From JAJAZB01 sp964244295 (GTDB lineage: Bacteria; Bacteroidota; Bacteroidia; Cytophagales; Spirosomataceae), in the NCBI GenBank assembly GCA_964244295.1, contig CAXTIG010000002.1, forward strand, positions 186,001 to 250,000: a DNA stretch of 64,000 nucleotides, in the 5' to 3' direction. Under the pieces are notes generated by a model, which searched no databases, was not told where the DNA came from, and was given only the letters and a program-made list of their open reading frames with translations. Positions within the stretch are counted from its first letter, which is position 1. Every line of letters starts with the position of its first letter. Made by a program: the position numbers and the translations under genes. Shown here piece by piece: positions 51,132 through 59,015 of the stretch.

Positions 51132-51562
51132 CTCGCCCTTTTTTCACCTTCATTCTCCTGCTGAGTTGGTCCCTGACGGCCCAAGCCCAGCAAGCCAACG
51201 ACCTCGTCGGAACCTGGTTCAACGCCGAAAAAGACGGCAAAATCCAGATTTATAAACAGGGCGATTCCTTTTTTGGAAAACTCGTCTGGCTGAAAAACCC
51301 AACTCTCGACGGGAAAGCCCGCAACGATGAGAAAAACAGCGAAGCGGCCCTGCGCACCCGGCCGCTGCTGGGGATCGTGTTGCTGCGGGATTTCAAGTAC
51401 GACGAGGATAATGTCTGGAACGAAGGCAAGGTGTATGATCCGAAGAACGGGAAAACCTATTCCTGCAAACTGACCCTGAGCGAAAAAAACCGCCTCGACG
51501 TGCGCGGCTACATCGGCACCCCGCTGCTGGGCCGCACCACTTCCTGGACGCGGACGGAGTGA
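51128..51562 (+). CDS. DUF2147 domain-containing exported protein
   Basis: A 144-residue protein with a signal peptide (1-20, TAQAQ) and the DUF2147 pattern: GTWFNAEKDGKIQIYKQGD, LVWLKNP, GKVYDPKNGKTYSCKLTL and a final GRTTSWTRT. Periplasmic or outer-membrane-associated lipocalin-like fold; function unknown. Its ATG overlaps the preceding stop. Confidence 0.88.
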   Translation: MTRPFFTFILLLSWSLTAQAQQANDLVGTWFNAEKDGKIQIYKQGDSFFGKLVWLKNPTLDGKARNDEKNSEAALRTRPLLGIVLLRDFKYDEDNVWNEGKVYDPKNGKTYSCKLTLSEKNRLDVRGYIGTPLLGRTTSWTRTE

Positions 51563-51661
51563 GGTTTGTGGTTTGTGGTTTGTGGTTTGTGGTTTGTGGT
51601 TTGTGGTTTGTGGTTAAGTTGTTGTTTTTCAACTGTAAACCACAAACTAAAAACCACAAAC
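51563..51661. repeat. Tandem-word hairpin (GTTTGTG, seven-base period)
   Basis: The left part is about seven tandem copies of GTTTGTG from 51563 to about 51614. The right part, 51635-51661, carries GTAAACCACAAAC and AAAACCACAAACC, complementary to it. It lies directly after the DUF2147 stop and before prs. Confidence 0.9.
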
Positions 51662-51683
51662 CCTTTTTCTGGTTTGTTTTGCC

Positions 51684-51691
51684 TACTTTTG
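51684..51691 (+). promoter_or_regulatory. Putative -7 promoter element of prs
   Basis: TACTTTTG matches TAnnTTTG and lies about 18 bases upstream of the prs ATG. Confidence 0.45.
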
Positions 51692-51709
51692 CGGAAATTT
51701 TATCGGTAA

Positions 51710-52651
51710 ATGGCATCCCTCAACCCCGTCAAGATTTTCTCCGGCAGCAGTTCCCTGCACCTCGCCCGACAGATTGCCCGACACTACGGAAAAGACCTCG
51801 GCACGGTAACGCTCCAGCGGTTTTCGGACGGGGAAATGTCGCCGAGTTTTGACGAATCCATTCGGGGTTGCGACCTTTTTCTGATTCAAAGTACCCAGGC
51901 TCCCATCGACAATCTGATGGAATTGCTGCTGATGGTGGACGCCGCCCGGCGCGCTTCGGCGCACTACGTCACGGTGGTGATTCCGTACTTCGGGTACTCG
52001 CGCCAGGACCGGAAAGACAAGCCCAGGGTTTCGATTGCGGCCAAACTGGTCGCCAATCTGCTCACCGCCGCCGGGGCCGACCGCCTCATCACCATCGATC
52101 TCCACGCCGGGCAAATTCAGGGTTTTTTCGATTTCCCGGTGGACCACCTCGAAGGAGCTTCGATTTTCGTCCCTTACCTCCGCAATAAAAACCTCGGCGA
52201 CTTGGTGTTTGCCTCGCCCGACGTGGGCGGCGTGGCCCGCACCCGCCGCTTTGCCTCGCATTTCACCGGCAACATGGTGATCGTGGACAAGCAGCGGAAA
52301 AAAGCCAACGAGGTGTCCTCGATGCAACTCATCGGCGATGTTGAGGGAACGCATGTCGTATTGATCGACGATTTGATCGACACCGGGGGCACCATTTGCA
52401 AAGCGGCCCAGTTGCTCCTCGACAAGGGTGCCCTGTCGGTGCGGGCCATTTGTACCCACCCGGTGATGTCGGGGAAGGCCCATGAAAACATCGCCAACTC
52501 GGTGCTGGAAGAATTAATCGTGTCCGATACGATTCCCTTGCTTCAGCAAAATCCAAAAATTACCGTGCTGTCGGTGGCCGAGCTGTTCGCCCGCGCCATT
52601 AGCCGCATCCGCGACCACGAATCTATTAGTTCACTGTTCATAAAGTATTAA
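51710..52651 (+). CDS. prs: Ribose-phosphate diphosphokinase
   Basis: A 313-residue PRPP synthase, which makes phosphoribosyl diphosphate from ribose 5-phosphate and ATP. Seen are the PRPP-binding VLIDDLIDTGGTICKAA loop (Asp-rich), the ATP loop-adjacent PYFGYSRQDRKDKPR and the LQRFSDGEMSP start. PRPP feeds purine, pyrimidine, histidine and NAD synthesis. rplY follows, as is common. Confidence 0.95.
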   Translation: MASLNPVKIFSGSSSLHLARQIARHYGKDLGTVTLQRFSDGEMSPSFDESIRGCDLFLIQSTQAPIDNLMELLLMVDAARRASAHYVTVVIPYFGYSRQDRKDKPRVSIAAKLVANLLTAAGADRLITIDLHAGQIQGFFDFPVDHLEGASIFVPYLRNKNLGDLVFASPDVGGVARTRRFASHFTGNMVIVDKQRKKANEVSSMQLIGDVEGTHVVLIDDLIDTGGTICKAAQLLLDKGALSVRAICTHPVMSGKAHENIANSVLEELIVSDTIPLLQQNPKITVLSVAELFARAISRIRDHESISSLFIKY

Positions 52652-52655
52652 ATCC

Positions 52656-52733
52656 GGAAAAGGGAGAAAGGAGAAGGGAAAAAGGAGAATGCCAATAGCC
52701 TCCGTTTTCCCTTTTCCCTTCTCCTTTTTCCCC
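52656..52733. repeat. Tandem-word inverted repeat (GGAGAAGGGAAAA words)
   Basis: The left arm (52656-52691) consists of purine words such as GGAGAAAGGAGAAGGGAAAA, and the right arm (52702-52733) is largely its reverse complement. The match is imperfect, with a perfect core around AAAGGAGAAGGGAAAA. It fills the gap between prs and rplY. Confidence 0.75.
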
Positions 52734-52746
52734 ATCCAACCAATCA

Positions 52747-53313
52747 ATGAAACAACTCGAGATTGTAGGGTATCAACGAGCGAATCTCGGCAAGAAGGCT
52801 TCCAAAGACCTCCGCGCTGAAGCCCTGGTGCCCTGTGTCCTCTACGGAGGCCCCGAACAAGTCCATTTTTACTCCCCCATGATTCTGTTCCGGGATTTGC
52901 TCTACACGCCCGACGTGTTTGAAGTGACCCTGAACATCGAAGGGAAAATTTACAAGGCCATTTTGCAGGATTCCCAGTTTCACCCCGTCAGCGAGGCGAT
53001 TCTGCACGTGGATTTCCTGGAAATTATCGACGGCAAGCCGCTCACGGTGGAAGTGCCGCTGAAGTTTGAAGGCAATTCGCCCGGCGTGCTGAAGGGCGGA
53101 AAGCTGGTTCAGAAGCTGCGCAAGGTTAAAATGCGCGGTATGTCCAGCGACATCCCCGACTACGTGTTAGTCGACATCAGCGACATGGATTTGGGCAAAT
53201 CGGTGAAGGTTTCCCAACTCGTCGTGGAAAAAGTTACCGTGCTGAACAATCCCAGCCTGCCCGTAGCCACCATCGACATTCCCCGCGCCCTGCGTGGTAA
53301 GGTGGAGGCCTAA
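52747..53313 (+). CDS. rplY: 50S ribosomal protein L25 (general stress protein Ctc type)
   Basis: A 188-residue L25 of the long CTC type: an N-terminal 5S-rRNA-binding domain (about 1-90; IVGYQRANLGKKASKDLR) and a C-terminal TL5-like domain (about 95-185). L25 binds 5S rRNA in the large subunit. The pair prs-rplY is common in Bacteroidota; the usual pth gene does not follow here. Confidence 0.93.
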   Translation: MKQLEIVGYQRANLGKKASKDLRAEALVPCVLYGGPEQVHFYSPMILFRDLLYTPDVFEVTLNIEGKIYKAILQDSQFHPVSEAILHVDFLEIIDGKPLTVEVPLKFEGNSPGVLKGGKLVQKLRKVKMRGMSSDIPDYVLVDISDMDLGKSVKVSQLVVEKVTVLNNPSLPVATIDIPRALRGKVEA

Positions 53314-53340
53314 GCAGCCGCTGTTTTTACGGACTGATAG

Positions 53341-53383
53341 ACACAAAAGCGCCGCCCCGAATCTCGGGGCGGCGCTTTTGTGT
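53341..53383 (+). terminator. Terminator of rplY
   Basis: ACACAAAAGCGCCGCCCC pairs with GGGGCGGCGCTTTTGTGT around a seven-base loop: a strong G+C stem with A and T flanks. Confidence 0.85.
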
Positions 53384-53464
53384 GGTACCTACGAACTTTA
53401 GTTCGTAGCTGATGGCCGGGACTCCGTTTGCTGGAGACGCTACGAACTATAGTTCGTAGGTACC
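53384..53464. repeat. Composite REP-like dyads (CTACGAACT...AGTTCGTAG)
   Basis: Two near-identical 20-base palindromes, CTACGAACTTTAGTTCGTAG at 53389-53408 and CTACGAACTATAGTTCGTAG at 53440-53459, lie 31 bases apart and are flanked by inverted GGTAC. Each has the CGA...TCG core form. Confidence 0.85.
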
Positions 53465-53465
53465 C

Positions 53466-56174
53466 TTACTTTTTCGTCACCCGAACCGAAATGCGGCGAT
53501 TCTGAGCGCGGCCTTCCGGCGTGTCGTTCGGGGCCACCGGGTGTTCCTGCCCGTAGCCTTCGGCGTCGAGGCGGTCGTTGGCGATGCCTATGTTCACCAG
53601 TTCGGCTTTCACCGACTGCGCCCGTTCGTTGGAAAGGGTCTGATTCGCGTCGGCATTGCCCGTGTTGTCGGTGTAGCCACCGAGTTTCACGTTCACGGAT
53701 GGGTAGGCTTTCAGAATTTCGGCGATGTTTTTCAACTGCTCCTGCGACGCGGGTTTCAGGGTGGCACTGCCCGTCTCGAAGGTGAGGCGGTCGAAATCGA
53801 ACCACGTCGTTTTGTCGACCGGCTTGTCGCTTTCGATAAATGCGAGCAGGTTGTTTTCGATGCCGTTGGCGGGAATGTTCAGTTCCACGCCGCTGCTCAG
53901 TTTTTTGGTGCCGAATTCACCCAGATTAGGCGTGTACACAACTTCGTTGTCCGCCGCCGTCGATTTTTCCAAATCGACGCCTTCCGTTCCACCCACCGCT
54001 TCGACGCCCTCACGGGAATGACCCAGGGTACCCGACGACGGCACGGCGATGTACGGCGCAATCACCAGCGAAACGATGGACATGAGTTTGATCAAAATAT
54101 TCATCGACGGCCCGGAGGTGTCCTTGAAGGGGTCGCCGACGGTATCACCCGTTACCGAAGCCGTGTGCGGAGCCGATTTTTTGTAAAACCGCTCGACTTT
54201 ACCGTCCACTTCGATGTCCACGCCTTTCTCAAACGACTTCTTGGCGTTGTCCCAAGCACCCCCGGCGTTGTTCTGGAAAATCCCCATCAACACCCCCGAC
54301 ACGGTCACCCCAGCTAGCAAACCACCCAGCACTTCCGGACCAAAAATAAAGCCGACAATCACGGGCACGGACAGAGCAATCGCCCCCGGCAACACCATTT
54401 CGCGGATGGACGCCTGGGTGGAAATAGCCACGCATTTGTCGTATTCCGGCTTGCCGGTTCCTTCAAGAATCCCTGGAATTTCACGGAACTGGCGGCGTAC
54501 TTCCTCCACCATTTTCATGGCCGCCCGCCCCACCGCCGCGATGGCGAGGGAGGAGAAAATAAACGGAATCATGGCCCCCACGAACAGCCCCGACAGCACG
54601 TCGGCTTTGTAAATGTCGATAGCCGAAATGCCCGAAATCCCCACGAAGGCCGCGAACAGCGCCAGGGCCGTCAGCGCCGCCGAGGCAATGGCGAAACCCT
54701 TGCCGGTGGCCGCCGTGGTGTTGCCCACCGCGTCGAGGATGTCGGTGCGGCCGCGCACTTCTTCGGGAAGGTAACTCATTTCGGCAATCCCCCCGGCGTT
54801 GTCGGCAATCGGGCCGAAGGCGTCGATGGCAAGTTGCATGGCCGTCGTCGCCATCATGCCCGCCGCCGAAATCGCCACGCCGTACAGACCGGCGAAGTGG
54901 TAGGAGGTGTAAATCCCCGCCGCCAACACCAGAATTGGCAATACCGTCGATTCCATCCCGACGGCCAGCCCGCCGATGATGTTGGTGGCCGCGCCCGTGG
55001 CCGACTGCCGGATGATGGACAGCACCGGGCGGCGACCCATCGCGGTGTAGTATTCGGTGATGATGGACATCAGCGCCCCAACCACCAGGCCGGTGACGAT
55101 GGCGTAAAACACGTCCGACCGGTCGAACTCGACGCCCCGGATTTCCATCGGGCCGGTGGGCAGGATGGCATTCACGAGAAAGTACGAAGCCACCACCGTC
55201 AGGATGATGGAACCCCAGTTGCCCAGGTTGAGGGCATTCTGCACGTTGCCCTGATCGTTTTTGATGCGAACCAGGTAACAGGCCAGAATCGAGAAAATCA
55301 GGCCCATCCCGGCGATGACCACGGGCAGCACGATGGGCGCGTGACCAAAAATCGGGTCGTTTGGCAATACGATTTCCCGGCCGAGCACCATCGTCGCCAG
55401 AATGGTCGCCACGTAAGAGCCGAACAAGTCGGCGCCCATCCCGGCCACGTCGCCCACGTTGTCGCCCACGTTGTCGGCGATGGTGGCGGGGTTGCGCGGG
55501 TCGTCTTCGGGAATTCCGGCTTCCACTTTCCCGACGAGGTCAGCCCCCACGTCGGCGGCTTTGGTGTAAATCCCACCGCCCACGCGGGCGAAGAGCGCAA
55601 TGGACTCGGCTCCCAGCGAGAACCCCGCCAGCACTTCCAGCGCCCGCTCCATCGGGATGCCGTTGACCGGCAGCACACCACCGACGGTTGCCGCGCCTTC
55701 CACGAAGAAATTGTAAAGCAAAATAAACAGCAGACTCAGGCCCAGCACCGCCAGACCCGCCACGCCGATGCCCATCACCGAACCGCCGGTAAACGACACG
55801 TCGAGCGCACGCGAAAGGCTCGTACGGGCGGCGTGGGCGGTGCGCACGTTGGCTTTCGTGGCGATTTTCATCCCGATGTACCCCGCCAACGCCGAGGTGA
55901 AGGCCCCGATGGCGAAGGCAATTCCGATAAACCAGTGAGAATTAGGCACCTGCGTGCCGGCGAAGGACAACAGCGCGGCGACAATCAGCCCGAAGACAAT
56001 CAACACCCGCCATTCGGCTTTCAGGAAGGCAATCGCGCCGTCGGCAATGTACCCGGCGATTTCCTGCATTCGCGCGTCACCGGCTTCCTGGCGGGTTACC
56101 CACACGAATTTGGCAAACATGACCGCTAAGCCCAACAAACCTAAAATCGGTACCAGATAAATAATGCTGTTCAT
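53466..56174 (-). CDS. hppA: Membrane-bound ion-translocating pyrophosphatase fused to an OmpA-like domain
   Basis: This 902-residue protein fuses a membrane pyrophosphatase (residues about 1-712) to an OmpA-like peptidoglycan-binding domain (about 791-902), joined by a linker of roughly 80 residues. The pump part has about 16 membrane helices and the substrate motifs GGGIYTKAADVGADLVGKVE and NVGDNVGDVAGMGADL; it couples PPi hydrolysis to H+ or Na+ export. GNTTAATGKG at 484-493 has Ala in the position that marks K+-dependent enzymes. The Glu usually found in helix 6 is missing (LFGSY at 250-254) and Glu190 lies one helix earlier. The OmpA part contains DFDRLTFETGSATLK and NRRISVRV. The C terminus of pyrophosphatases faces outward, so the OmpA part would sit in the periplasm. 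The ATG at 56172-56174 gives the normal pump start. Confidence 0.93.
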   Translation of the reverse strand: MNSIIYLVPILGLLGLAVMFAKFVWVTRQEAGDARMQEIAGYIADGAIAFLKAEWRVLIVFGLIVAALLSFAGTQVPNSHWFIGIAFAIGAFTSALAGYIGMKIATKANVRTAHAARTSLSRALDVSFTGGSVMGIGVAGLAVLGLSLLFILLYNFFVEGAATVGGVLPVNGIPMERALEVLAGFSLGAESIALFARVGGGIYTKAADVGADLVGKVEAGIPEDDPRNPATIADNVGDNVGDVAGMGADLFGSYVATILATMVLGREIVLPNDPIFGHAPIVLPVVIAGMGLIFSILACYLVRIKNDQGNVQNALNLGNWGSIILTVVASYFLVNAILPTGPMEIRGVEFDRSDVFYAIVTGLVVGALMSIITEYYTAMGRRPVLSIIRQSATGAATNIIGGLAVGMESTVLPILVLAAGIYTSYHFAGLYGVAISAAGMMATTAMQLAIDAFGPIADNAGGIAEMSYLPEEVRGRTDILDAVGNTTAATGKGFAIASAALTALALFAAFVGISGISAIDIYKADVLSGLFVGAMIPFIFSSLAIAAVGRAAMKMVEEVRRQFREIPGILEGTGKPEYDKCVAISTQASIREMVLPGAIALSVPVIVGFIFGPEVLGGLLAGVTVSGVLMGIFQNNAGGAWDNAKKSFEKGVDIEVDGKVERFYKKSAPHTASVTGDTVGDPFKDTSGPSMNILIKLMSIVSLVIAPYIAVPSSGTLGHSREGVEAVGGTEGVDLEKSTAADNEVVYTPNLGEFGTKKLSSGVELNIPANGIENNLLAFIESDKPVDKTTWFDFDRLTFETGSATLKPASQEQLKNIAEILKAYPSVNVKLGGYTDNTGNADANQTLSNERAQSVKAELVNIGIANDRLDAEGYGQEHPVAPNDTPEGRAQNRRISVRVTKK

Positions 56175-56207
56175 GCAGTCAGGAGTTGTTTTTGAAAAAG
56201 TTGCCCG

Positions 56208-56215
56208 CAAAAATA
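56208..56215 (-). promoter_or_regulatory. Putative -7 promoter element of the pyrophosphatase
   Basis: TATTTTTG on the minus strand, a perfect TAnnTTTG, lies 33 bases upstream of the start codon. Confidence 0.4.
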
Positions 56216-56375
56216 CGGGAAGGGCGCTAGGAAAAAAATCGGGCCTTAAACCCCATCCCGATTTGTGGCTTTCCGTTCCTCCCCAATCCCGCTCGCCAGC
56301 CGACGTTTTTTTGCTTTCCTTCGTAAATGCTCGCAACTTCGGCTTTATTCCCCGACCACGGCCCGAACCCCTTCC

Positions 56376-58865
56376 ATGAATCGCCTGCTCCTCCTCTTCA
56401 CCGTTATTTTCGCGTTTCACCCCGACCACGCTCTTACCCAACCGGCCCGGCCCCTCCCACCCGGCGAAATTCTGCTCAACCTCAAGCGCCTCAACGTGCT
56501 GGGCACCGCCCTGTACGTAGCTGCCCACCCCGACGACGAAAACACGGCGATGCTTTCCTGGTTGGGCAAGGAGAAACTGGTGCGAACGGGTTACCTCAGC
56601 CTCACCCGTGGCGACGGCGGCCAAAACCTCATCGGCCCCGAACAAGCCGAACTGATGGGACTCATCCGCACCTACGAACTCCTGGCCGCCCGGAAAATCG
56701 ACGGCCCGGAGCAATTTTTCACCCGCGCCAACGATTTTGGGTTTTCCAAAAACACCGCTGAAACGCTCGAAATCTGGGGGAAACAGGCGGTGATGGCCGA
56801 TGTGGTTCGCCGAATCCGCGCCTTCCGCCCCGACGTGCTCATCTGCCGCTTCCCGCCCGACCCCCGCGCCGGGCACGGCAACCACTCCGCCTCGGCGCTG
56901 TTTGCCGAAGAAGCTTTCAAACTGGCCGCCGACCCCAGCCAATTTCCCGAACAACTCACCGAACTGGAACCCTGGCAGGCCAAACGGGTAGTCTGGAACA
57001 CGTTTGCCTTCGGGGCCACCACCGCCCAACGTCCCGCCGAGGGCAGTTTTATTCCGGTGGAAATCGGCGGGTACAACCCGCTGCTGGGCAAATCATACAC
57101 GGAAATTGCCGCCGAGAGTCGTTCGCAACACAAAAGCCAGGGATTCGGCGTGCCCAAATTCCGGGGCTTGCGGGGCGAATACTTGGTTCACAAAGCCGGG
57201 GAACCCGCCAGCAAAGACCTCTTCGACGGCATCGACCTGAGTTGGAACCGGGTGAAGGGCGGGAAAGTCGTTGAAGCAACGGTCAACGAAGCCATTCGCC
57301 AGTTCGACCCCGCCCACCCCGCCGCCATCGTGCCCCTCCTGGTGAAAGCCTACCGCCAACTCGACGGCCTTGACGACGCCCACTGGCAAGCCCGCAAGCG
57401 CCAGGAACTGACCGAACTCCTCGTGGCCTGCACCGGCCTCTGGTACGAAGCCAACCCCGCCGAATACGCCGTGGCCGGGGGCGAAACGGTGAAAGTAACG
57501 GCAATTGCGGTGAAACGGTCGGAGGCCAATGTTTCCCTCACCGGTCTCCGCCTGACGGGCCTGGGCCGTGACACCACACTGAGCGTGTCGCTGGCAAACA
57601 ACGAGTTGCTACGCCTTGAATTTTCAACCAAAATTCCCCTCGATCAGCCGCTGACGCAGCCGTACTGGCTGGTCGAAAAAAAGGCGGGCAAGGGTCTGTA
57701 CCAGGTCAAAAACCCAGCCTTGATTGGTCTGCCCGAAGCCCCGGCTGAATTGCAGGCCGAGTTTGCGTTCACCATCGAGGGCCTGCCCCTGAAACTGAGC
57801 GTTCCGCTGAGTTACAAGTACACCGACCCCATCCGGGGCGAACTGTACCGGCCCTTCGAGGTGCGGCCCGACGTGACCGCCACGCTGACCGACAAAGTCG
57901 TGGTCTTTGCCAACGCCCAACCGAAAACCCTGGAACTGACGTTAAAAGCCAGTAAAGCCGCCGCCAGCGGTACCGTTTCGCTCGACTTGCCCAGCGGTTG
58001 GCGCGCCGAACCCCGCGCGATTTCCTTTTCATTGCCCTCCAAATTCAGCGAGCAAAAAGTGAGTTTCACGCTTTACCCCACCGCTCAGGCGGGCGAAGCG
58101 ACGGGCCGGGCCGTGGTGAAAACGGCAAATGGCACTACCGACAAGGGCCTGATTTCCATCGACTACGAACACATCCCCCCGCTGACGCTCTTCCCCACCG
58201 CCGAAGCCAAACTCGTCCGGATAGACGTACAGACGCGGGGCAAAACCATCGGTTACATCGCCGGAGCGGGCGACGAAATTCCGTCGGCCCTTCGGCAAAT
58301 TGGCTACGAGGTCAGCACGCTCGACGAGAAAACCCTCACCAACGGCGACCTGAGCGCCTTCGATGCCATCGTTGTCGGCATCCGGGCCTACAACACCGAC
58401 GACCGCCTGCGCTTTCACCAGCCCCGGTTGATGGAGTACGTGAAAGCGGGCGGAACGATGCTGGTGCAGTATCAGGTCAATTCCAACCTCCAACGGGTGG
58501 ACGAGCAGATGGGGCCGTACCCATTTAAACCGGGCCGGGAGCGCGTGACGGTCGAGGAAGCCGAGGTACGCTTTCTGAAACCCGAACACCCGGCGCTGAA
58601 CGTGCCCAACAAAATCACCGCCCGCGATTTCGAGGGCTGGGTGCAGGAACGGGGCCTGTATTTTGCCAACTCCTGGGATCCGAAGTACGAAGCGATTCTC
58701 TCGGCCAACGACCCCGGCGAGGCCCCGCTCGACGGCGGGTTACTGGCTGCCCGGCACGGCAAAGGCTGGTACGTGTTTACCGGCTACGCCTTTTTTCGGC
58801 AACTCCCGGCGGGGGTACCGGGCGCGTTCCGGCTGTTTGCCAATTTGATTTCGTTGGGGAAATAA
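56376..58865 (+). CDS. PIG-L family deacetylase, multidomain
   Basis: An 829-residue exported protein with a signal peptide (about 1-21). The PIG-L/LmbE domain (about 40-280) opens with YVAAHPDDENTAML and has zinc-binding HGNHSASA, as in N-acetylglucosaminyl deacetylases. The middle (about 400-600) consists of beta-sandwich modules, and the C-terminal third (about 620-825) looks like a ThuA / GATase-like domain (GYIAGAGDEIPSAL, AIVVGIRAYNTDDRL, VKAGGTMLVQYQV). Deacetylation of a sugar or glycan is likely; the substrate is unknown. The ATG at 56376 gives the signal peptide. Confidence 0.82.
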   Translation: MNRLLLLFTVIFAFHPDHALTQPARPLPPGEILLNLKRLNVLGTALYVAAHPDDENTAMLSWLGKEKLVRTGYLSLTRGDGGQNLIGPEQAELMGLIRTYELLAARKIDGPEQFFTRANDFGFSKNTAETLEIWGKQAVMADVVRRIRAFRPDVLICRFPPDPRAGHGNHSASALFAEEAFKLAADPSQFPEQLTELEPWQAKRVVWNTFAFGATTAQRPAEGSFIPVEIGGYNPLLGKSYTEIAAESRSQHKSQGFGVPKFRGLRGEYLVHKAGEPASKDLFDGIDLSWNRVKGGKVVEATVNEAIRQFDPAHPAAIVPLLVKAYRQLDGLDDAHWQARKRQELTELLVACTGLWYEANPAEYAVAGGETVKVTAIAVKRSEANVSLTGLRLTGLGRDTTLSVSLANNELLRLEFSTKIPLDQPLTQPYWLVEKKAGKGLYQVKNPALIGLPEAPAELQAEFAFTIEGLPLKLSVPLSYKYTDPIRGELYRPFEVRPDVTATLTDKVVVFANAQPKTLELTLKASKAAASGTVSLDLPSGWRAEPRAISFSLPSKFSEQKVSFTLYPTAQAGEATGRAVVKTANGTTDKGLISIDYEHIPPLTLFPTAEAKLVRIDVQTRGKTIGYIAGAGDEIPSALRQIGYEVSTLDEKTLTNGDLSAFDAIVVGIRAYNTDDRLRFHQPRLMEYVKAGGTMLVQYQVNSNLQRVDEQMGPYPFKPGRERVTVEEAEVRFLKPEHPALNVPNKITARDFEGWVQERGLYFANSWDPKYEAILSANDPGEAPLDGGLLAARHGKGWYVFTGYAFFRQLPAGVPGAFRLFANLISLGK

Positions 58866-58895
58866 CCATCGTTCGGTACGTAGCCAGTAGTCCGA

Positions 58896-58918
58896 AACCG
58901 TTGAAACGGTTTTTTTTC
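58896..58918 (+). terminator. Terminator of the PIG-L gene
   Basis: AACCGTT pairs with AACGGTT around two bases and is followed by a run of eight T. Confidence 0.65.
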
Positions 58919-58934
58919 GTCCGTTCTCCGTTTT

Positions 58935-58954
58935 CCCACGACTGAAGTCGTGGG
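58935..58954. repeat. REP-like palindrome CCCACGACTGAAGTCGTGGG
   Basis: A perfect 20-base dyad with the CGA...TCG core, between the PIG-L and amidohydrolase genes. Confidence 0.7.
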
Positions 58955-59015
58955 CTGAAAAAATCTATTCACCCGCCTTCCATTCATGATGGAGCGAACT
59001 TTTCTTTTGATTTCC

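Noticed and set aside
51563..51661. Possible CRISPR array from the regular GTTTGTG repeat
   Set aside because: The period is seven bases with no spacers; it is a simple tandem repeat with a complementary arm.
53541..54317. Plus-strand ORF of 258 codons opposite the pyrophosphatase gene
   Set aside because: No recognisable domain; it mirrors the OmpA-like and C-terminal pump coding sequence.
54834..56129. Long plus-strand ORF of 431 codons opposite the pyrophosphatase gene
   Set aside because: It is histidine- and arginine-rich, typical of an antisense shadow of a GC-rich gene, and the minus strand encodes a clear enzyme.
56175..57029. Upstream extension of the pyrophosphatase frame by 285 codons
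   Set aside because: The extension lacks homology, overlaps the PIG-L gene in antisense, and the ATG at 56174 gives the standard pump N terminus.
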